Positions 31,533 through 42,000 are shown, numbered from the stretch's first letter. The stretch is 64,000 nt of DNA from Hydrangea macrophylla (GCA_033977485.1 CM066993.1:72022864-72086863); one strand, 5' to 3'. Translations and numbers: made by a program. The notes: generated by a model from the sequence alone, not told the origin.

Positions 31533-32465
31533 CTACATGTTCGCAAGAGAGAAGTCCGACCGCGAGCCGGGCATGCGAAGACCGGCGGATGCTTCTGACC
31601 GGCTCTTTTTCAGTTGGGGCTGAGCCTCTTCCTCAACTTCTTTCTCCTTGCCCTTCTTGGATGGGCCTGGTGGTGGGCTTATGTCCTCAAAGGAGGAGGA
31701 ATCACTGCTGGTGGACAAGGTGACCGGTCCCTCGGACAAGCCCGCCCTACCGGCGGGGCGCGCCCCGGTCGCCATAGATCGGGTATATCGGCGCGACCCA
31801 GAAGCCACAACGGCCGGAGCTGCAGAAGAAGGTCCGGCACCCATGTCCTCCGTAGGTCTCCCTGCCAGATAAGAGAACGACATGCCGGCCTCAATAGCTT
31901 GGTCAAACGCCTCCGTGTCATCAGCAGTAGGGGCGACTCCACGGAGGGCGGCGAAAGCTTGCTTGCAAAGATCGGGGTCAAAAGCTGCCGGAGGACAGAG
32001 AACGGCATCCTCCAGCCAGTTGCCGGCGACCACAACCCAAGGGTACCGCTGCCAGTTCTTGTTCGGAAAGTCCAAGCCTCGGACAAGATCCTTTCCCTCG
32101 GTCCTGGGGCGGAAGTAGGGGCCTCTGTTGTAAATGCCCAATATGTAGTACCTCGCGACGTCGGCAGGCCGGAGGAACAGCCCCAATCGCTCATTCAACG
32201 CTGATATTCCCCATAGGAGGCGGGCAACGTTTGGGCGGCACTTGTGGAGAGGAATGCGCAACCCTTCAAGCAAGTCGCAAAAGGAGACCGGAAGGGGAAA
32301 GCGCAATCCCACGATGAGCAGCAGATAGCTGCTGATGAGGACGAAGGGAAAGCCTATTTCCTCCCCCTCAACGAACGGGCGGACCACTACGTCGTCCGGG
32401 ATTTGACAATCCTCCCGGAACGCTTTAAGCCATTCGTCTGATGTCAGGTCAATACGCGAAGCCAT
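31533..32465 (-). CDS. Antisense gene B of the Tat element (paralogue-like of A)
   Basis: An open frame from ATG 32465 (MASRIDLTSDEWLKAF) to TAG 31533, ~310 codons. The longer frame from 32567 starts within the 5' leader. The central part (IVGLRFPLPVSFCDLLEGL; NVARLLWGISALNERLGLFL; FPNKNWQRYPWVVVAGNWL) has the layout of the plant gypsy-type transposase family seen in gene A. The C-terminal part is Ser/Pro-rich with a basic-acidic segment (PSKKGKEKEVEEEAQ). It lies ~120 nt downstream of TATATAA on the minus strand. No intron is needed. The promoter and 3' flank resemble those of gene A, so the pair probably arose by tandem duplication. Function unknown. Confidence 0.75.
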   Translation of the reverse strand: MASRIDLTSDEWLKAFREDCQIPDDVVVRPFVEGEEIGFPFVLISSYLLLIVGLRFPLPVSFCDLLEGLRIPLHKCRPNVARLLWGISALNERLGLFLRPADVARYYILGIYNRGPYFRPRTEGKDLVRGLDFPNKNWQRYPWVVVAGNWLEDAVLCPPAAFDPDLCKQAFAALRGVAPTADDTEAFDQAIEAGMSFSYLAGRPTEDMGAGPSSAAPAVVASGSRRYTRSMATGARPAGRAGLSEGPVTLSTSSDSSSFEDISPPPGPSKKGKEKEVEEEAQPQLKKSRSEASAGLRMPGSRSDFSLANM

Positions 32466-32584
32466 TTGATGAAGATGAAAGTCTGGAAAAACGAAGACGG
32501 CAGAAAAGAGGGGGCTCGGAGTATTTTGCTCAAGCGACTCAGTTGATGCTGTGTAGTGAAGGAACAAGGTTGAATGAGTGCTCC

Positions 32585-32712
32585 TTATATAAGTAGCACG
32601 GACGGTTGGGATCCAGTTTGATCAGATGGCTCACATGCTCTCCCGCCGAAACTGTTGTTTCGGGCACGTGGGGCGTCGCCTCAGAAAGCGTGAGTATTAA
32701 ATGCGCGACGTG
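32585..32712 (-). promoter_or_regulatory. Putative promoter of antisense gene B
   Basis: TATATAA at 32585-32591 (minus strand) and a G-box CACGTG at 32665-32670 inside GGCACGTGGGGCGTCGCCTC, followed by AGTATTAAATGCGCGACG. This is the same order and spacing as in front of gene A. Confidence 0.6.
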
Positions 32713-32930
32713 ATGTTTTCGCTGCTAGCTGGACGATTCGGTTACTTCTTGAACTGGATGCTTTGAGTCCGAACTATACCGGGCTTGTATAGTTATCACT
32801 CAGTCGATGTGTCGCCGGGTCATTCCAAGTTAGCCCCGTTCCGGCGGGAGTCCTGGTCCTTTCCCGGCCGGTATGTGAGAGGCGTTCTTAATTTTCAAAT
32901 CTCATCTGACAAGGTGCCATCTCAGTTTTG

Positions 32931-32945
32931 AAAATGGGGGGCAGC
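32931..32945 (+). other. Polypurine tract of the Tat element
   Basis: AAAATGGGGGGCAGC immediately before the 3' LTR. Confidence 0.8.
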
Positions 32946-33559
32946 TGATATGTCAAGAAATATTCTGTAATTCATCAACCGCCACGTGTTCGGCCAATGG
33001 CCGGGGAAACCGGATTTGAGGCGTGGAGCCCACGCTCCCGAGGTGTCCTGCCGTTGACGACCGGGATACCCGGGCGGTCGTGGTGAAGTCCCAAGAGATG
33101 CGGCATCAGTTGTGTTTACGAACTGTTTCCTTATAGCCATGACTCTATCAAGAAGAATCAATGGTTTCCTAAACCACTTAGGAAACTTTCCAAACATTGT
33201 ACAAATCCATTGCGATCAGATTAGGCTTCCTAATCTGACAAGCTTACCATGTAAGGGTGGACTCTTGCACCTATAAAAGAGTCCACCTGCCCTATCAAAG
33301 GGGATCCAACTATCAATTCTCTAAGCATACAAGCCTGTACTAGAGAACTCACCATTTATACGCATACACCCCGCCGGTATTACTGGTAGTGCCACCCACC
33401 ATTGTTGGCTCACCAGGCCCGCCGGTGATCTGCTAGTGAGACGCGCACAGACGCACCCGTGGATGTAGGTCACCTCGTTAACGGGACCGAACCACATAAC
33501 AAATCTTTTGTGGCTTTATTTTCTGTCTAGATTACCCTTACCAATTTTCAGCATCATCA
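32946..33559 (+). repeat. 3' LTR of the Tat element
   Basis: 614 bp, two differences from the 5' LTR, followed by the target copy GTATG at 33560-33564. Confidence 0.95.
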
Positions 33560-33564
33560 GTATG

Positions 33565-33741
33565 TATATAATGATATGGGTTTGAATTTGAAAGCCTGAT
33601 TTCATGTGAATATATATATATATATATATGTATATACGGGGGTAGTTTGGTCATCTAAATAGGTGAGAGACTAATTCTTAAGTTGTATTATACTAGGGAC
33701 TAATTTTTAGAAAGGGTGGCTATATTGTGTACTATATATTA
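33565..33741. other. Short spacer
   Basis: Contains a TA microsatellite at 33,609-33,629; the original neighbour of the (TA)n tract at 12,668-12,690 before the Tat insertion. No gene. Confidence 0.5.
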
Positions 33742-34025
33742 AGGGTATGTTTGATAAAACTAAAAATTAAGTACTGAAAATTAAGTGCAGAATTTTAAGT
33801 ACTGAATATATTAAGCGATTGCATTTTCAATATTGAAAACAATATTTCAAGTATTAAAATAGACTGCATTCAGTAATTATTTTCAGTAGAAAATTTTCAC
33901 TTAAAGTTTTCAATAGATTTTTGCTTTTTTTTCAATTAAGTGGTACATTATAAAATGTACTGAAAAAAAAATAAGTGCTTAAACTTTTCATTTTCAACAC
34001 TTAATTGTGTTATCAAACACACCCT
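33742..34025. mobile_element. hAT-like MITE
   Basis: ~284 bp, AT-rich. AGGGTATGTTTGATAAAAC and ATTAAGTACTGAAAA at the left face TTTTCAACACTTAAT and GTGTTATCAAACACACCCT at the right. Several internal AAGTACTGAA-like motifs. No clear 8-bp target duplication. Confidence 0.6.
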
Positions 34026-34895
34026 AAATATCCAAAAAAAAAAAAAAAAAAAAGGACTTATGACATCATTCATACATTCTTTCCTTTTGAATCCCAAAGA
34101 AGACCTGAAAAGGTAAGACGTATAAAAGAATAATTAAGATAAAATCTTCAATGTCTTTGGAACGAATTAAAAGCTATCTCTGGCATCACATTGCAAAATC
34201 TCATTTTAGTGGAAAGGTGGGTAATCACCATATCGGTACCTTGTTAGTTTACGTCGGATTTGTTTGAGAACGCATAAAATAGTACTAGGTTCAACATCAT
34301 TTTCATTTTTAAGTATAGTTTTATTTTTCCCCCTAAAATTACGATGATGTTTTATTTAAAAATTTATTTTATGTCAGGCACATACTGTTATGCAAAAAAA
34401 AAAAGAAAGAAAGAAAGAAAACAAAACAAAAAAAAGAAGATAAAAAGAAAAGAACATCAACCATAATCTTGAATTTATTAACAAATATATCCTTAAATTC
34501 ACTAACTTACATTCTTTTTTCTTACTTAGATTCAAGATTTGGGTACTAAGGCAGCCGTAGTGGATGTGCTAAGGCATAAGATGGTTTGAAGATTGGGAAA
34601 TTGTAGGTGTAATGGATATGTTAAGGCCTGTGTTAACGATGGGTCCTATTGTAGAGATTTTTGTAACCTTATAGCCATGACCAGCCTTTTAACAATCCAA
34701 TTTGCCAAAAAAAATTATTTAAAAGTAAACTTCCAAGAAATATATACTCTTTCAAAAGATATTGGACTTTTCAAATGCAAAGATTATTGCCAAAAAGTTT
34801 TTTTTTTGTTAAATTTTTTTACTGGAAGATACTTAGAAATTGATGTTTAACACATCCACAGCACCGAATCTTCTCCTTCCTAATTCTAAAAGAAA
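34026..34895. other. AT-rich spacer
   Basis: A-rich runs at 34,036-34,053 and 34,395-34,439; the 85-codon frame at 34,593-34,850 has no recognisable features and is probably random. Confidence 0.5.
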
Positions 34896-35077
34896 GAGTG
34901 ATGCTATACTTCCTAAAATTCTATCACAAAAGTGTTTTTGAAATAATGCTGCAGTAGGACCAGGTCTAATACAGTAGAACTATTTGAATTTTAATTAGAA
35001 GTTGTTTAGCTAGTCTTACTGTCACATCATTTGAGAAACATTTTTAGGATAAAAATTTGAAAAACAAAGCATTACTC
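34896..35077. mobile_element. MITE of the GAGTAATGC family
   Basis: 182 bp, ends GAGTGATGCTATACTTCCTA and ...AAAACAAAGCATTACTC. Flanks TAAAAGAAA and TAAAAGAAG (8 of 9 identical) fit a 9-bp target duplication, indicating a Mutator-type MITE. Confidence 0.72.
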
Positions 35078-35085
35078 TAAAAGAA

Positions 35086-35290
35086 GAGTAGTGCTACACA
35101 CACACTTTTTGACACTCAACTTTAAATGCGTGTATCCTGTGCTGTGTAAATAGTACACTTCCAAGCAAAAAAAAAAAAAAAGTGGTGCACAAAAAAATAT
35201 AAAAAATTCAAACAACACAAAATACAAGTATTTAAAATATAATATGTCAAAAAATATGTACCAAACATTTACCCTAAAAGAAATGTCAGA
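35086..35290. repeat. Repeat related to 48.25 kb and 48.77 kb
   Basis: Contains ACTTTAAATGCGTGTA, then TGCTGTGTAAATAGT, then GTGGTGCACAAAAAAAT, an order also found near 48,245-48,375 and 48,757-48,900. The left end (GAGTAGTGCTAC) resembles the GAGTAATGC family. Boundaries uncertain. Confidence 0.4.
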
Positions 35291-35583
35291 AACTTCCATT
35301 AAAATATCACTTCAGTGGGTTGGCATAAAGCTAGCCCACTACTAGGGATGCTCTAAAAGCCTGTACTAGTGGGCCAGCTCAATTGTGCTTCCCTTCCCGG
35401 TTGCCACTCCATTGATTCAGAGAGACATGCTTCTATTCATTGGGGCTTATCACAAGTAGGAAGATGGCCCATCTACTCATAGCTTCTTCATATAGACTTC
35501 AATGCCCTGCCCCCAATTCTGTATTACTTTCTACGCATCCCCTCGTGGATTACATTTTTTCATTAACACTTCATAAATCAAAA

Positions 35584-35733
35584 GAGTAATGTTGTGCTTC
35601 TTAAATTAAAATCTCAAATAATGTGCTAGTGAGTCTACTGAATTACGGTTGGAGGATGTTGAAGTGACCGCACAGTGGTCCTACTATCACATCATTTGAA
35701 ATATGAATTTGAAAAGCATAGCATTCATTACTC
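35584..35733. mobile_element. MITE of the GAGTAATGC family
   Basis: 150 bp, ends GAGTAATGTTGTGCTTC and GCATAGCATTCATTACTC. Flanks AAATCAAAA and AAACCAAAA match at 8 of 9 bases. Middle part (CTACTATCACATCATTTGA) resembles the copy at 34,896. Confidence 0.72.
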
Positions 35734-35750
35734 AAACCAAAAAAATCTCA

Positions 35751-35843
35751 ACAAATTGACCCCCTCAACTATTTGTGAGGGAGTATTTGAGGGTGTCAAA
35801 TTGAGAAGAAAACTAACAATCGAAGGGGTCAATTTGTTAAATT
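35751..35843. repeat. Short inverted repeat
   Basis: CAACAAATTGACCCCCTC faces GAAGGGGTCAATTTGTTAA; MITE-like, no target duplication identified. Confidence 0.45.
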
Positions 35844-36307
35844 TTTAGTTTAGAGGGTATTAAAGAAAAAATGGCAATACTTAAGGAGGTGTCCCTATAA
35901 CTGTTATTACACACCTCGAACTACCTAATTTCTCATGAAATGGTCCCCAAAGTGTTCATGCTCAGCCCCCCATACGCCTAGCTATCTGATGGTTTGTGTG
36001 TGTCCCAACACTCCACAGAGCTGGGGCCCTTTTTTCACTTGCGGCCAAAGTTGTGATATTTTAGTTGATTTCTTCTACACTGAAGGTTTCTAAAAACAGT
36101 TAGTTCTGTATAACTATTTAGTAGTGATGTGATCTCCAATTTTCGCAGCCTCGTTTTCTTTTTGCCGGGATCGATCCTTAACTCTGACCAGATTATCTAT
36201 GCTTACAGTGCGGAATTCGTATCTGGGGCCAAGTCTGAAATGGAAGATAAAATTCACTAAGCCCCAAGTGGGCCGAATAAAATCGATTTACTTAGATTAA
36301 AAATAAA

Positions 36308-36430
36308 GGGTGGGGCTAAATATACTACTTTTTTTTTGCTAAATACACCACATTTATTCACAAATTTTTTATCTTTTAATACTATAGGGTGGTATATTTA
36401 GCAGAAAATGTGGTGTATTTAGTCCCACCC
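36308..36430. mobile_element. hAT-type MITE
   Basis: 123 bp. GGGTGGGGCTAAATATACTA faces GTGGTGTATTTAGTCCCACCC (21 bp, near-perfect). AAAATAAA is repeated exactly at 36300-36307 and 36431-36438, an 8-bp target duplication. Confidence 0.72.
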
Positions 36431-36466
36431 AAAATAAATAAATATAAAACACTCTCAGAGAGAGAG

Positions 36467-36685
36467 TATTAAGATAGATTTTGTAATATTAGGGGCTGAT
36501 TCATAAATACTACATTCTTAGATATTAGAATTAGTTATAGATATTAGAATTAGTTATAGTTAGTTATGACAGCTCAAGAACAGCTCATCATAACTAACTA
36601 CCAATGTACATATATAGAGGCAATTCTGTAAACAGAGGAATTCAATTCAATGCACAAGTTATTTTTCTTCTCTTGTTTTCTATTA
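36467..36685 (+). repeat. 5' LTR of copia 2
   Basis: 219 bp, TATTAAGATAG...TTTTCTATTA, with a tandem TTAGATATTAGAATTAGTTA doublet and a TATATAGAGG box. Identical to the 3' LTR. Confidence 0.92.
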
Positions 36686-36697
36686 TGGTATCAGAGC
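36686..36697 (+). other. Primer-binding site of copia 2
   Basis: TGGTATCAGAGC, initiator tRNA-Met type, directly after the LTR. Confidence 0.88.
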
Positions 36698-36939
36698 AAT
36701 ACGATCAGTTTTTTTTTTTTATTCATTGATTCTTCATTTCATTGAAGATTGAAGCTTCTCTCTCATCTTCATTGATTCTTCATCTTCACTGAAGATCGAA
36801 TCGTTTTTCGTTTTCCGCAAGCAAACTCTGTTCAATCTTAAAGATTTATCATCTCAATTCCTTATAATAAGCCTGAGATCAAATCTGTTCTTAATCTGTT
36901 CTTCAAATTCAAGATTATCTACAATTCTTGAAGTCAATA

Positions 36940-38487
36940 ATGGCAACTGATGCTAATCCTAATCTGACTAACAATGTCAACAATGGTGCTCAACGTACAA
37001 CTACACAATCAGATGAAATTTCTTCTCCTTATTTTCTTACCAGTAATGATAATCCTGGTAACATTCTTGTCTCTCAATCTCTGGTTGGTTCTGAAAATTT
37101 TAATACTTGGTATCGATCAATGATCCTTGCACTAAGGGCCAAGAATAAATTGGTTTTTGTCAATGGTGTGGTTACTGAACCACAGATGAATGATCCTTTA
37201 TATGAAAAATGGGTTAGAGTTGATACAATGGTCATTTCCTGGATAATCAATTCTGTATCAAAGGACATAGCTTCAAGTGTGATTTATGGAAATACTTCAA
37301 GAGAAATCTGGACAGATATCTTAGAAAGGTACTCACAAAAGAATGGTCCAAGAATCTTCCAGTTAAAGAAGGCCATATCCATGCTGAAACAAGAACAACT
37401 ATCTGTGACCTCCTATTTTACAAAAATGAAGGCCCTATGGGATGAATTAACTAGCTACAAACTAGTTCCAATTTGTAACTGTGGTGTTATGAAAAATTGC
37501 ACATGCAATATCATGAAGTTTTTGTTAGAGAGTCAAGAACATGAACATATTATGTTCTTTCTCATGGGTTTGAATGATTATTTCACCCAAGTCAGAGATC
37601 AAATTCTACAAATGGATCCTCTGCCCTCAATGAACAATGTCTTTGCTAAGATCATTCAACAAGAAAGACAAAAAGAAATTACCAGTTCAGATATTCAGAT
37701 TGGAAATCAAGGGTTAAACAACATGGCAATGGCAACCAGATTCAGTGACCAAAGAAATGGTACAAATTTCAACAATGTTACAAATTTCAACAGTAATAGG
37801 CAACAGCAACAAAAGAAAGATAGGCCTTTTTGTACACATTGCAATATGTTGGGGCATACTGTAGACAAGTGCTTTAAGCTACATGGATATCCCCCTGGAT
37901 ATAAGAGTAAAGGGAAGACACAAACTGGTTTTCCAAGACAAAATGGATATCAAGGATCTGGTTCTACAACTCAACATCAAGCTCATCAGGTTTCACTTAC
38001 ATCAGATACAGATAATCTCAAAAATTCTGATGCAAACATTCAATTTACTCCTGCCCAATGTCAACAACTCCTCAATTTCCTGAATAATCAAATGACATCT
38101 CAAACTACAAATACTCAAAATACCTCAGCTTTGTCAGGTAATATAATTACTAAACATTCTTTTGCTAGTTTATCAGCAATTATGGAAACTGAGTTATGTG
38201 CATCTAGCATCATTAATATCAGCACTAACACATGGATAATAGATTCAGGAGCCACAAATCACATGTGTTGTTCCTTATCTGTTTTTAGTTCTGTAACACC
38301 TATGCAAAATGCTTTTGTTCAATTACCAAATGGTATAAGCATACCTATTACTCATAAAGGTACTGTCCAAGTTACTGATACATTGACATTATCAGAAGTG
38401 CTATGCATACCAGATTTTAAATTCAATCTCATTTCTGTAAGTAAACTACTTGACTGTCAAAATATTTCATGTGTTTTTTTTATCTAA
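36940..38487 (+). CDS. Copia 2 gag and protease part
   Basis: Begins at ATG 36940 (MATDANPN). Gag of the type with a VGSENFNTWYRSMILALRAK N-terminal motif and EIWTDILERYSQKNGPRI, followed by a Cys cluster (CNCGVMKNCTC), a Gln/Asn-rich linker, a zinc knuckle CTHCNMLGHTVDKC and the protease active site [12 protein letters not shown]. It closes prematurely at 38485-38487, just after a run of eight T residues; family-like sequence goes on in another frame. In an intact copy this would be the N-terminal third of one gag-pol polyprotein. Confidence 0.88.
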   Translation: MATDANPNLTNNVNNGAQRTTTQSDEISSPYFLTSNDNPGNILVSQSLVGSENFNTWYRSMILALRAKNKLVFVNGVVTEPQMNDPLYEKWVRVDTMVISWIINSVSKDIASSVIYGNTSREIWTDILERYSQKNGPRIFQLKKAISMLKQEQLSVTSYFTKMKALWDELTSYKLVPICNCGVMKNCTCNIMKFLLESQEHEHIMFFLMGLNDYFTQVRDQILQMDPLPSMNNVFAKIIQQERQKEITSSDIQIGNQGLNNMAMATRFSDQRNGTNFNNVTNFNSNRQQQQKKDRPFCTHCNMLGHTVDKCFKLHGYPPGYKSKGKTQTGFPRQNGYQGSGSTTQHQAHQVSLTSDTDNLKNSDANIQFTPAQCQQLLNFLNNQMTSQTTNTQNTSALSGNIITKHSFASLSAIMETELCASSIINISTNTWIIDSGATNHMCCSLSVFSSVTPMQNAFVQLPNGISIPITHKGTVQVTDTLTLSEVLCIPDFKFNLISVSKLLDCQNISCVFFI

Positions 38488-38900
38488 TAAATGTTTTCTT
38501 CAGGACCTCATCCAATGGACAGTGATTGGGATGGGTGAAAGAAATGGAGACCTTTACACAATCAACTCAAGAACTGAGCACTTGACACAGCCTATTCAAC
38601 TTACAGCTTCAAATGTTTCTATTAATTCTGATGTATTTTCTTTTGATGTAAACAAAACCAACATTTGGCATTGTAGACTAGGACATCCCTCAGATGCAAA
38701 ATTGAAAATTCTGAACCTAGATTCTCATAAGAACAACATTCCTTGTATTGTATGTCCTTTAGCAAAGCAAAGAAGATTGCCTTTCATATCAAACAACAAT
38801 ATCTCAAAATTTCCATTTGATATAATTCATGTTGATATTTGGGGTCCTTTCCATATGGAAACCATGAATAAACATAGATATTTTTTTTCTATTGTAGATG
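38480..38900 (+). pseudogene. Copia 2 GAG-pre-integrase and integrase start (shifted frame)
   Basis: In the +1-shifted frame after the T run: KTNIWHCRLGHPSDAKLK (GAG-pre-integrase), CIVCPLAKQRRLPF (zinc-finger part of integrase) and DIIHVDIWGPFHMET, with the first catalytic Asp. It is cut at 38,900, where the CACTA element begins; the conserved next residues appear on the far side at 43,721. The apparent 174-codon frame from 38,450 reads on into the CACTA end. Confidence 0.82.
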
Positions 38901-38924
38901 CACTACAAGAAAAAACCCTTTTTA

Positions 38925-39480
38925 TGACTTTTTTTTATTTTGGGCTAATGACTATTTTAAAAAAAGAGTCATAACAAATCCTTTTTTCTAACATATATGA
39001 CTCTTTTTGCAAATATAGTCATAAGATTGGTAAGTGGTGTTTTATATACGACTATTTTTTTTATTAGTCATAAATAATAAGATTGTTTATGACAGTTTTT
39101 TTAAAATGGTCATAAATAATAAGATTTTTTATGACAGTTTTTTTGAAAATGGTCATAAATAATAAGATGGTCATAAATAATAAGAGTTTTTATGACAGTT
39201 TTTTGAAAATTGTCATAAATAATAAGAGTTTTTATGACAGTTTTTTGAAAATGGTCATAAATAATAAGATTTTTTATGACAGTTTTTTTGAAAATGGTCA
39301 TAAATAATAAGATGGTCATAAATAATAAGAGTTTTTATGACAGTTTTTTGAAAATGGTCATAAATAATAAGAGTCTTTATGACAGATTTTTGAAAATGGT
39401 CATAAATAATAAGACTTTTATGACTTCATTTTTGGTAGTCATAAATATTCTTTATTTTTATGACTCTTTTTCTTTGAATT
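38925..39480. repeat. Left subterminal repeat array of the CACTA element
   Basis: About ten copies of a unit around TTTTATGACAGTTTTTTGAA then AATGGTCATAAATAATAAGA. The 69- and 87-codon frames here are read-through of the repeat. Confidence 0.85.
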
Positions 39481-40105
39481 CTAGAATCAAACGTAAGTAC
39501 TGTTTTGGAAAAAATAGTGAAAAAAAGACAATATGCTAAGATTTTTAAAGTTAAGATTCTTGATTAGGGAAAGGTCCTCTGTACAAAAAATATTTTGTGA
39601 AATTTTACTTGGCATACACGAATATTATGTGAAATTTCACTAAATCTTTACATGAATATTAAGTGAATTTTCACTTAAATCGACCTTTGAGAGACTAGTT
39701 TTTAAGAAATTACTTTTTGAAATTGGACTATTAACACTTGATAGTTACTTTTAGTGTCACAAATTTAGATTTTATTAAGAATCATATTAGATTTTTTATG
39801 ACAGTTTTTTGAAAATTATCATAAAAAATAAGATTTTTTATGACATGTTTGTGAAAAGTGTCATATATAATAAGTATTTAGAAAAGTGTCATAAATAACA
39901 AGACTTTTATGACTTCATTTTTGGGTAGTCATAAATATTCTTTATTTTTATGACTCTTTTTCTTTGAATTCTAGAATCAAAGTACTATTTTTTGGAAAAA
40001 ATAGTGAAAAAGACAATATGTTAAGATTTTTAAAGTTAAGATTCTTGATTAGGGAAATGTGCGCTGTATAAAAATTTTAAATGAAATTTCACTTGGTATA
40101 CATGT
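39425..40105 (+). repeat. ~490 bp tandem duplication inside the CACTA element
   Basis: The segment TATGACTCTTTTTCTTTGAA ... GATTCTTGATTAGGGAAA at ~39,459-39,610 recurs at ~39,949-40,105 with small indels. The left subterminal region was extended by duplication. Confidence 0.7.
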
Positions 40106-42000
40106 AACACCCCGTAATTTCTTTATATAAATATTCATTTAAAAAAAACAAAATAATGAGACAACCTAAATTTTTGTGTATACAACCATGGTTATTTATT
40201 TATATGTGTGTATTTATTTTATTGATTAATTATTGTGTGAAATTTTATAGAGCTAAGTGGTGGAGTTAAGTTGTAAAAACTTAAGTTGAACAAGTCACTG
40301 AAGAATTGATGTTTATTTTTTTGTAGTGATTATAGGCCCGTGAATGTGTTAATTTGTGTTTTTAACATTTAAATTAAGTACCCGGGTTATGTACACCCAT
40401 TGGGTCACTCATTTTAGAACTTTAGAATGTATTTCGGGCCCATATAAAGCCTTTTTGTGAGGCCCCTAGACAAAAAACGGGATTTTTAGCCTTTTGTGTG
40501 TTTGTGTTATAATATATGTAGGTGTATCATATATACGTACATAATATACCTCCTAGGGTTTTGATAACAAAAAGAAAAGAAAAGAGAGACATGAGAAAAA
40601 TAGAGCAGTCAAGAGAGAGAGAGAGAAGAAGAAGAAGAAGAAGAAGAAGAAGATAATAAGAGAAGAAAGAGAGGAACCCCAAATATGGTTTTGCGAATCT
40701 TCATCAACATTGAAGTTCTAAATCGGTGAGTTAACTTGTTATTTTCTTTCAATCTCGTTTGATTGAAATTTAAATGGATAGATTATTAAATTAGTATGGT
40801 TATGGGTTATGAGATTTAGGTTTTTATTTACAATGATTGAAGTTATGATTTGAGATTTATAGATGAGCCTTGAATATACATTTGAGCAATTATTCAATTT
40901 TCGGATTTGGGATTTTCACGGATCAGATTTTAGTAGAAAATTCCTAATAAATCATACGTTACAGTTTTCGTGATTCTGTTCGCGTGAGCCTGTAGGAAAC
41001 GCAATTCTGGACAACTTTTGTGTAATGGTATTTTTTCCAATTCTGCACCGTTTGGACAGAAAATTCATATTACAGTAGCAGTTTTATGAATGTTAAAATA
41101 AGCGTATTTGCTATATCATATTTTTGTGTGATTTCGTGTTCGTTAATATAAATTAATTTATTTGTACATAGAAAGATATGAGTTCTCATGTATAGTTGAG
41201 CTTTGTGAAATTATGACTGTGTGATTTTGTGTGGGTTATGAATATGTGTGAACATGTAGCTGTTAATATAATTTTAACAGAAATTTGAGTTGAGATATAT
41301 GAATCTCTTATGAAGTAGAGTTTTGTGAAAAACGTGGATGTATGAACGATAGAAAATCCTTAGAGTTCACCACTGCTCCTTATGATTTTAGGCGGCGACT
41401 TCGTGGATGACCCGTCCTTGTGTGATTAGACGGCGACTACGTGGATGACCCGTCTCTTCATTATTTTAAGCCTTATGCCCGGCTTGTTGGTCTATTTCAT
41501 GTGTATCTAGACATTGTTTTATTGACGTCAAGAACGTAAGGACTAGCCTTTCGGTGTATACTCAAATCCCAGTGATACCCCATGTGAGTTGGGACCGGAG
41601 TGCGAGTTAGTATTACGTTAGGAGACACATGGGATATATGTGTAGGCTTGACCATGGATGGGTGGCCGAGGTGGTGAACATAAGGTGTAATAAAATAAAA
41701 TACTTTGTGGTGTTTTATTCTTGCGTTTAGAAGTTGAATTATAATTAATTACCTCTTATTGTGGTTGCATCGTAGAAAGTTGTGGACGCTTAGTCATCGA
41801 ATTTTCTAATAATTTTTCGTGTTGTAATCGTTGTGTGTGAGAATATTGTCTTGAAGTGACGTTTTATTATCTAATTTTAACTTTTAATATTCTCTTGAAG
41901 TGAACTCAAGGCTTTAAATTTCAAAGGGAAAAGAAGGCCAAAACCAATTTGGCAATTCGTAAAGGTAATTAAGTCTGAATAAAAACATGGTAGATATAAT
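40103..42000 (+). other. Chromovirus LTR-like sequence and spacer inside CACTA
   Basis: TGTAACACCCCGTAATTTC at 40,103 looks like the start of a Ty3-gypsy (Tekay-type) LTR. Motifs such as GCGACTTCGTGGATGACCCG, repeated at 41,395 and 41,426, and a (GAA)n tract follow, but no matching right end or target duplication was found. No gene seen. Confidence 0.4.

Larger units (their letters stand above)
12691..33559 (+). mobile_element. Ty3-gypsy retrotransposon, Tat lineage, with a nested copia
   Basis: LTRs at 12691-13304 and 32946-33559 are both 614 bp and differ at only 2 positions. The duplicated target GTATG lies at 12686-12690 and 33560-33564. Order: LTR, primer-binding site, gag, protease, RT, RNase H, a second (ancestral-type) RNase H, integrase without chromodomain, tandem repeats, two antisense genes, polypurine tract, LTR. 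The archaeal/ancestral-type RNase H and antisense extra genes place it in the Tat group. Removing the nested 8.7 kb copia gives an element of about 12.2 kb. Gag and protease frames are broken, although the LTRs are nearly identical. Confidence 0.93.

Noticed and set aside
31614..32204. 196-codon plus-strand frame
   Set aside because: Shadow of antisense gene B.
39110..39539. Repetitive frames with (MTILLFMTIFKKTVIK)-like or (MVINNKSFYD)-like repeats
   Set aside because: Translation of CACTA subterminal repeats.
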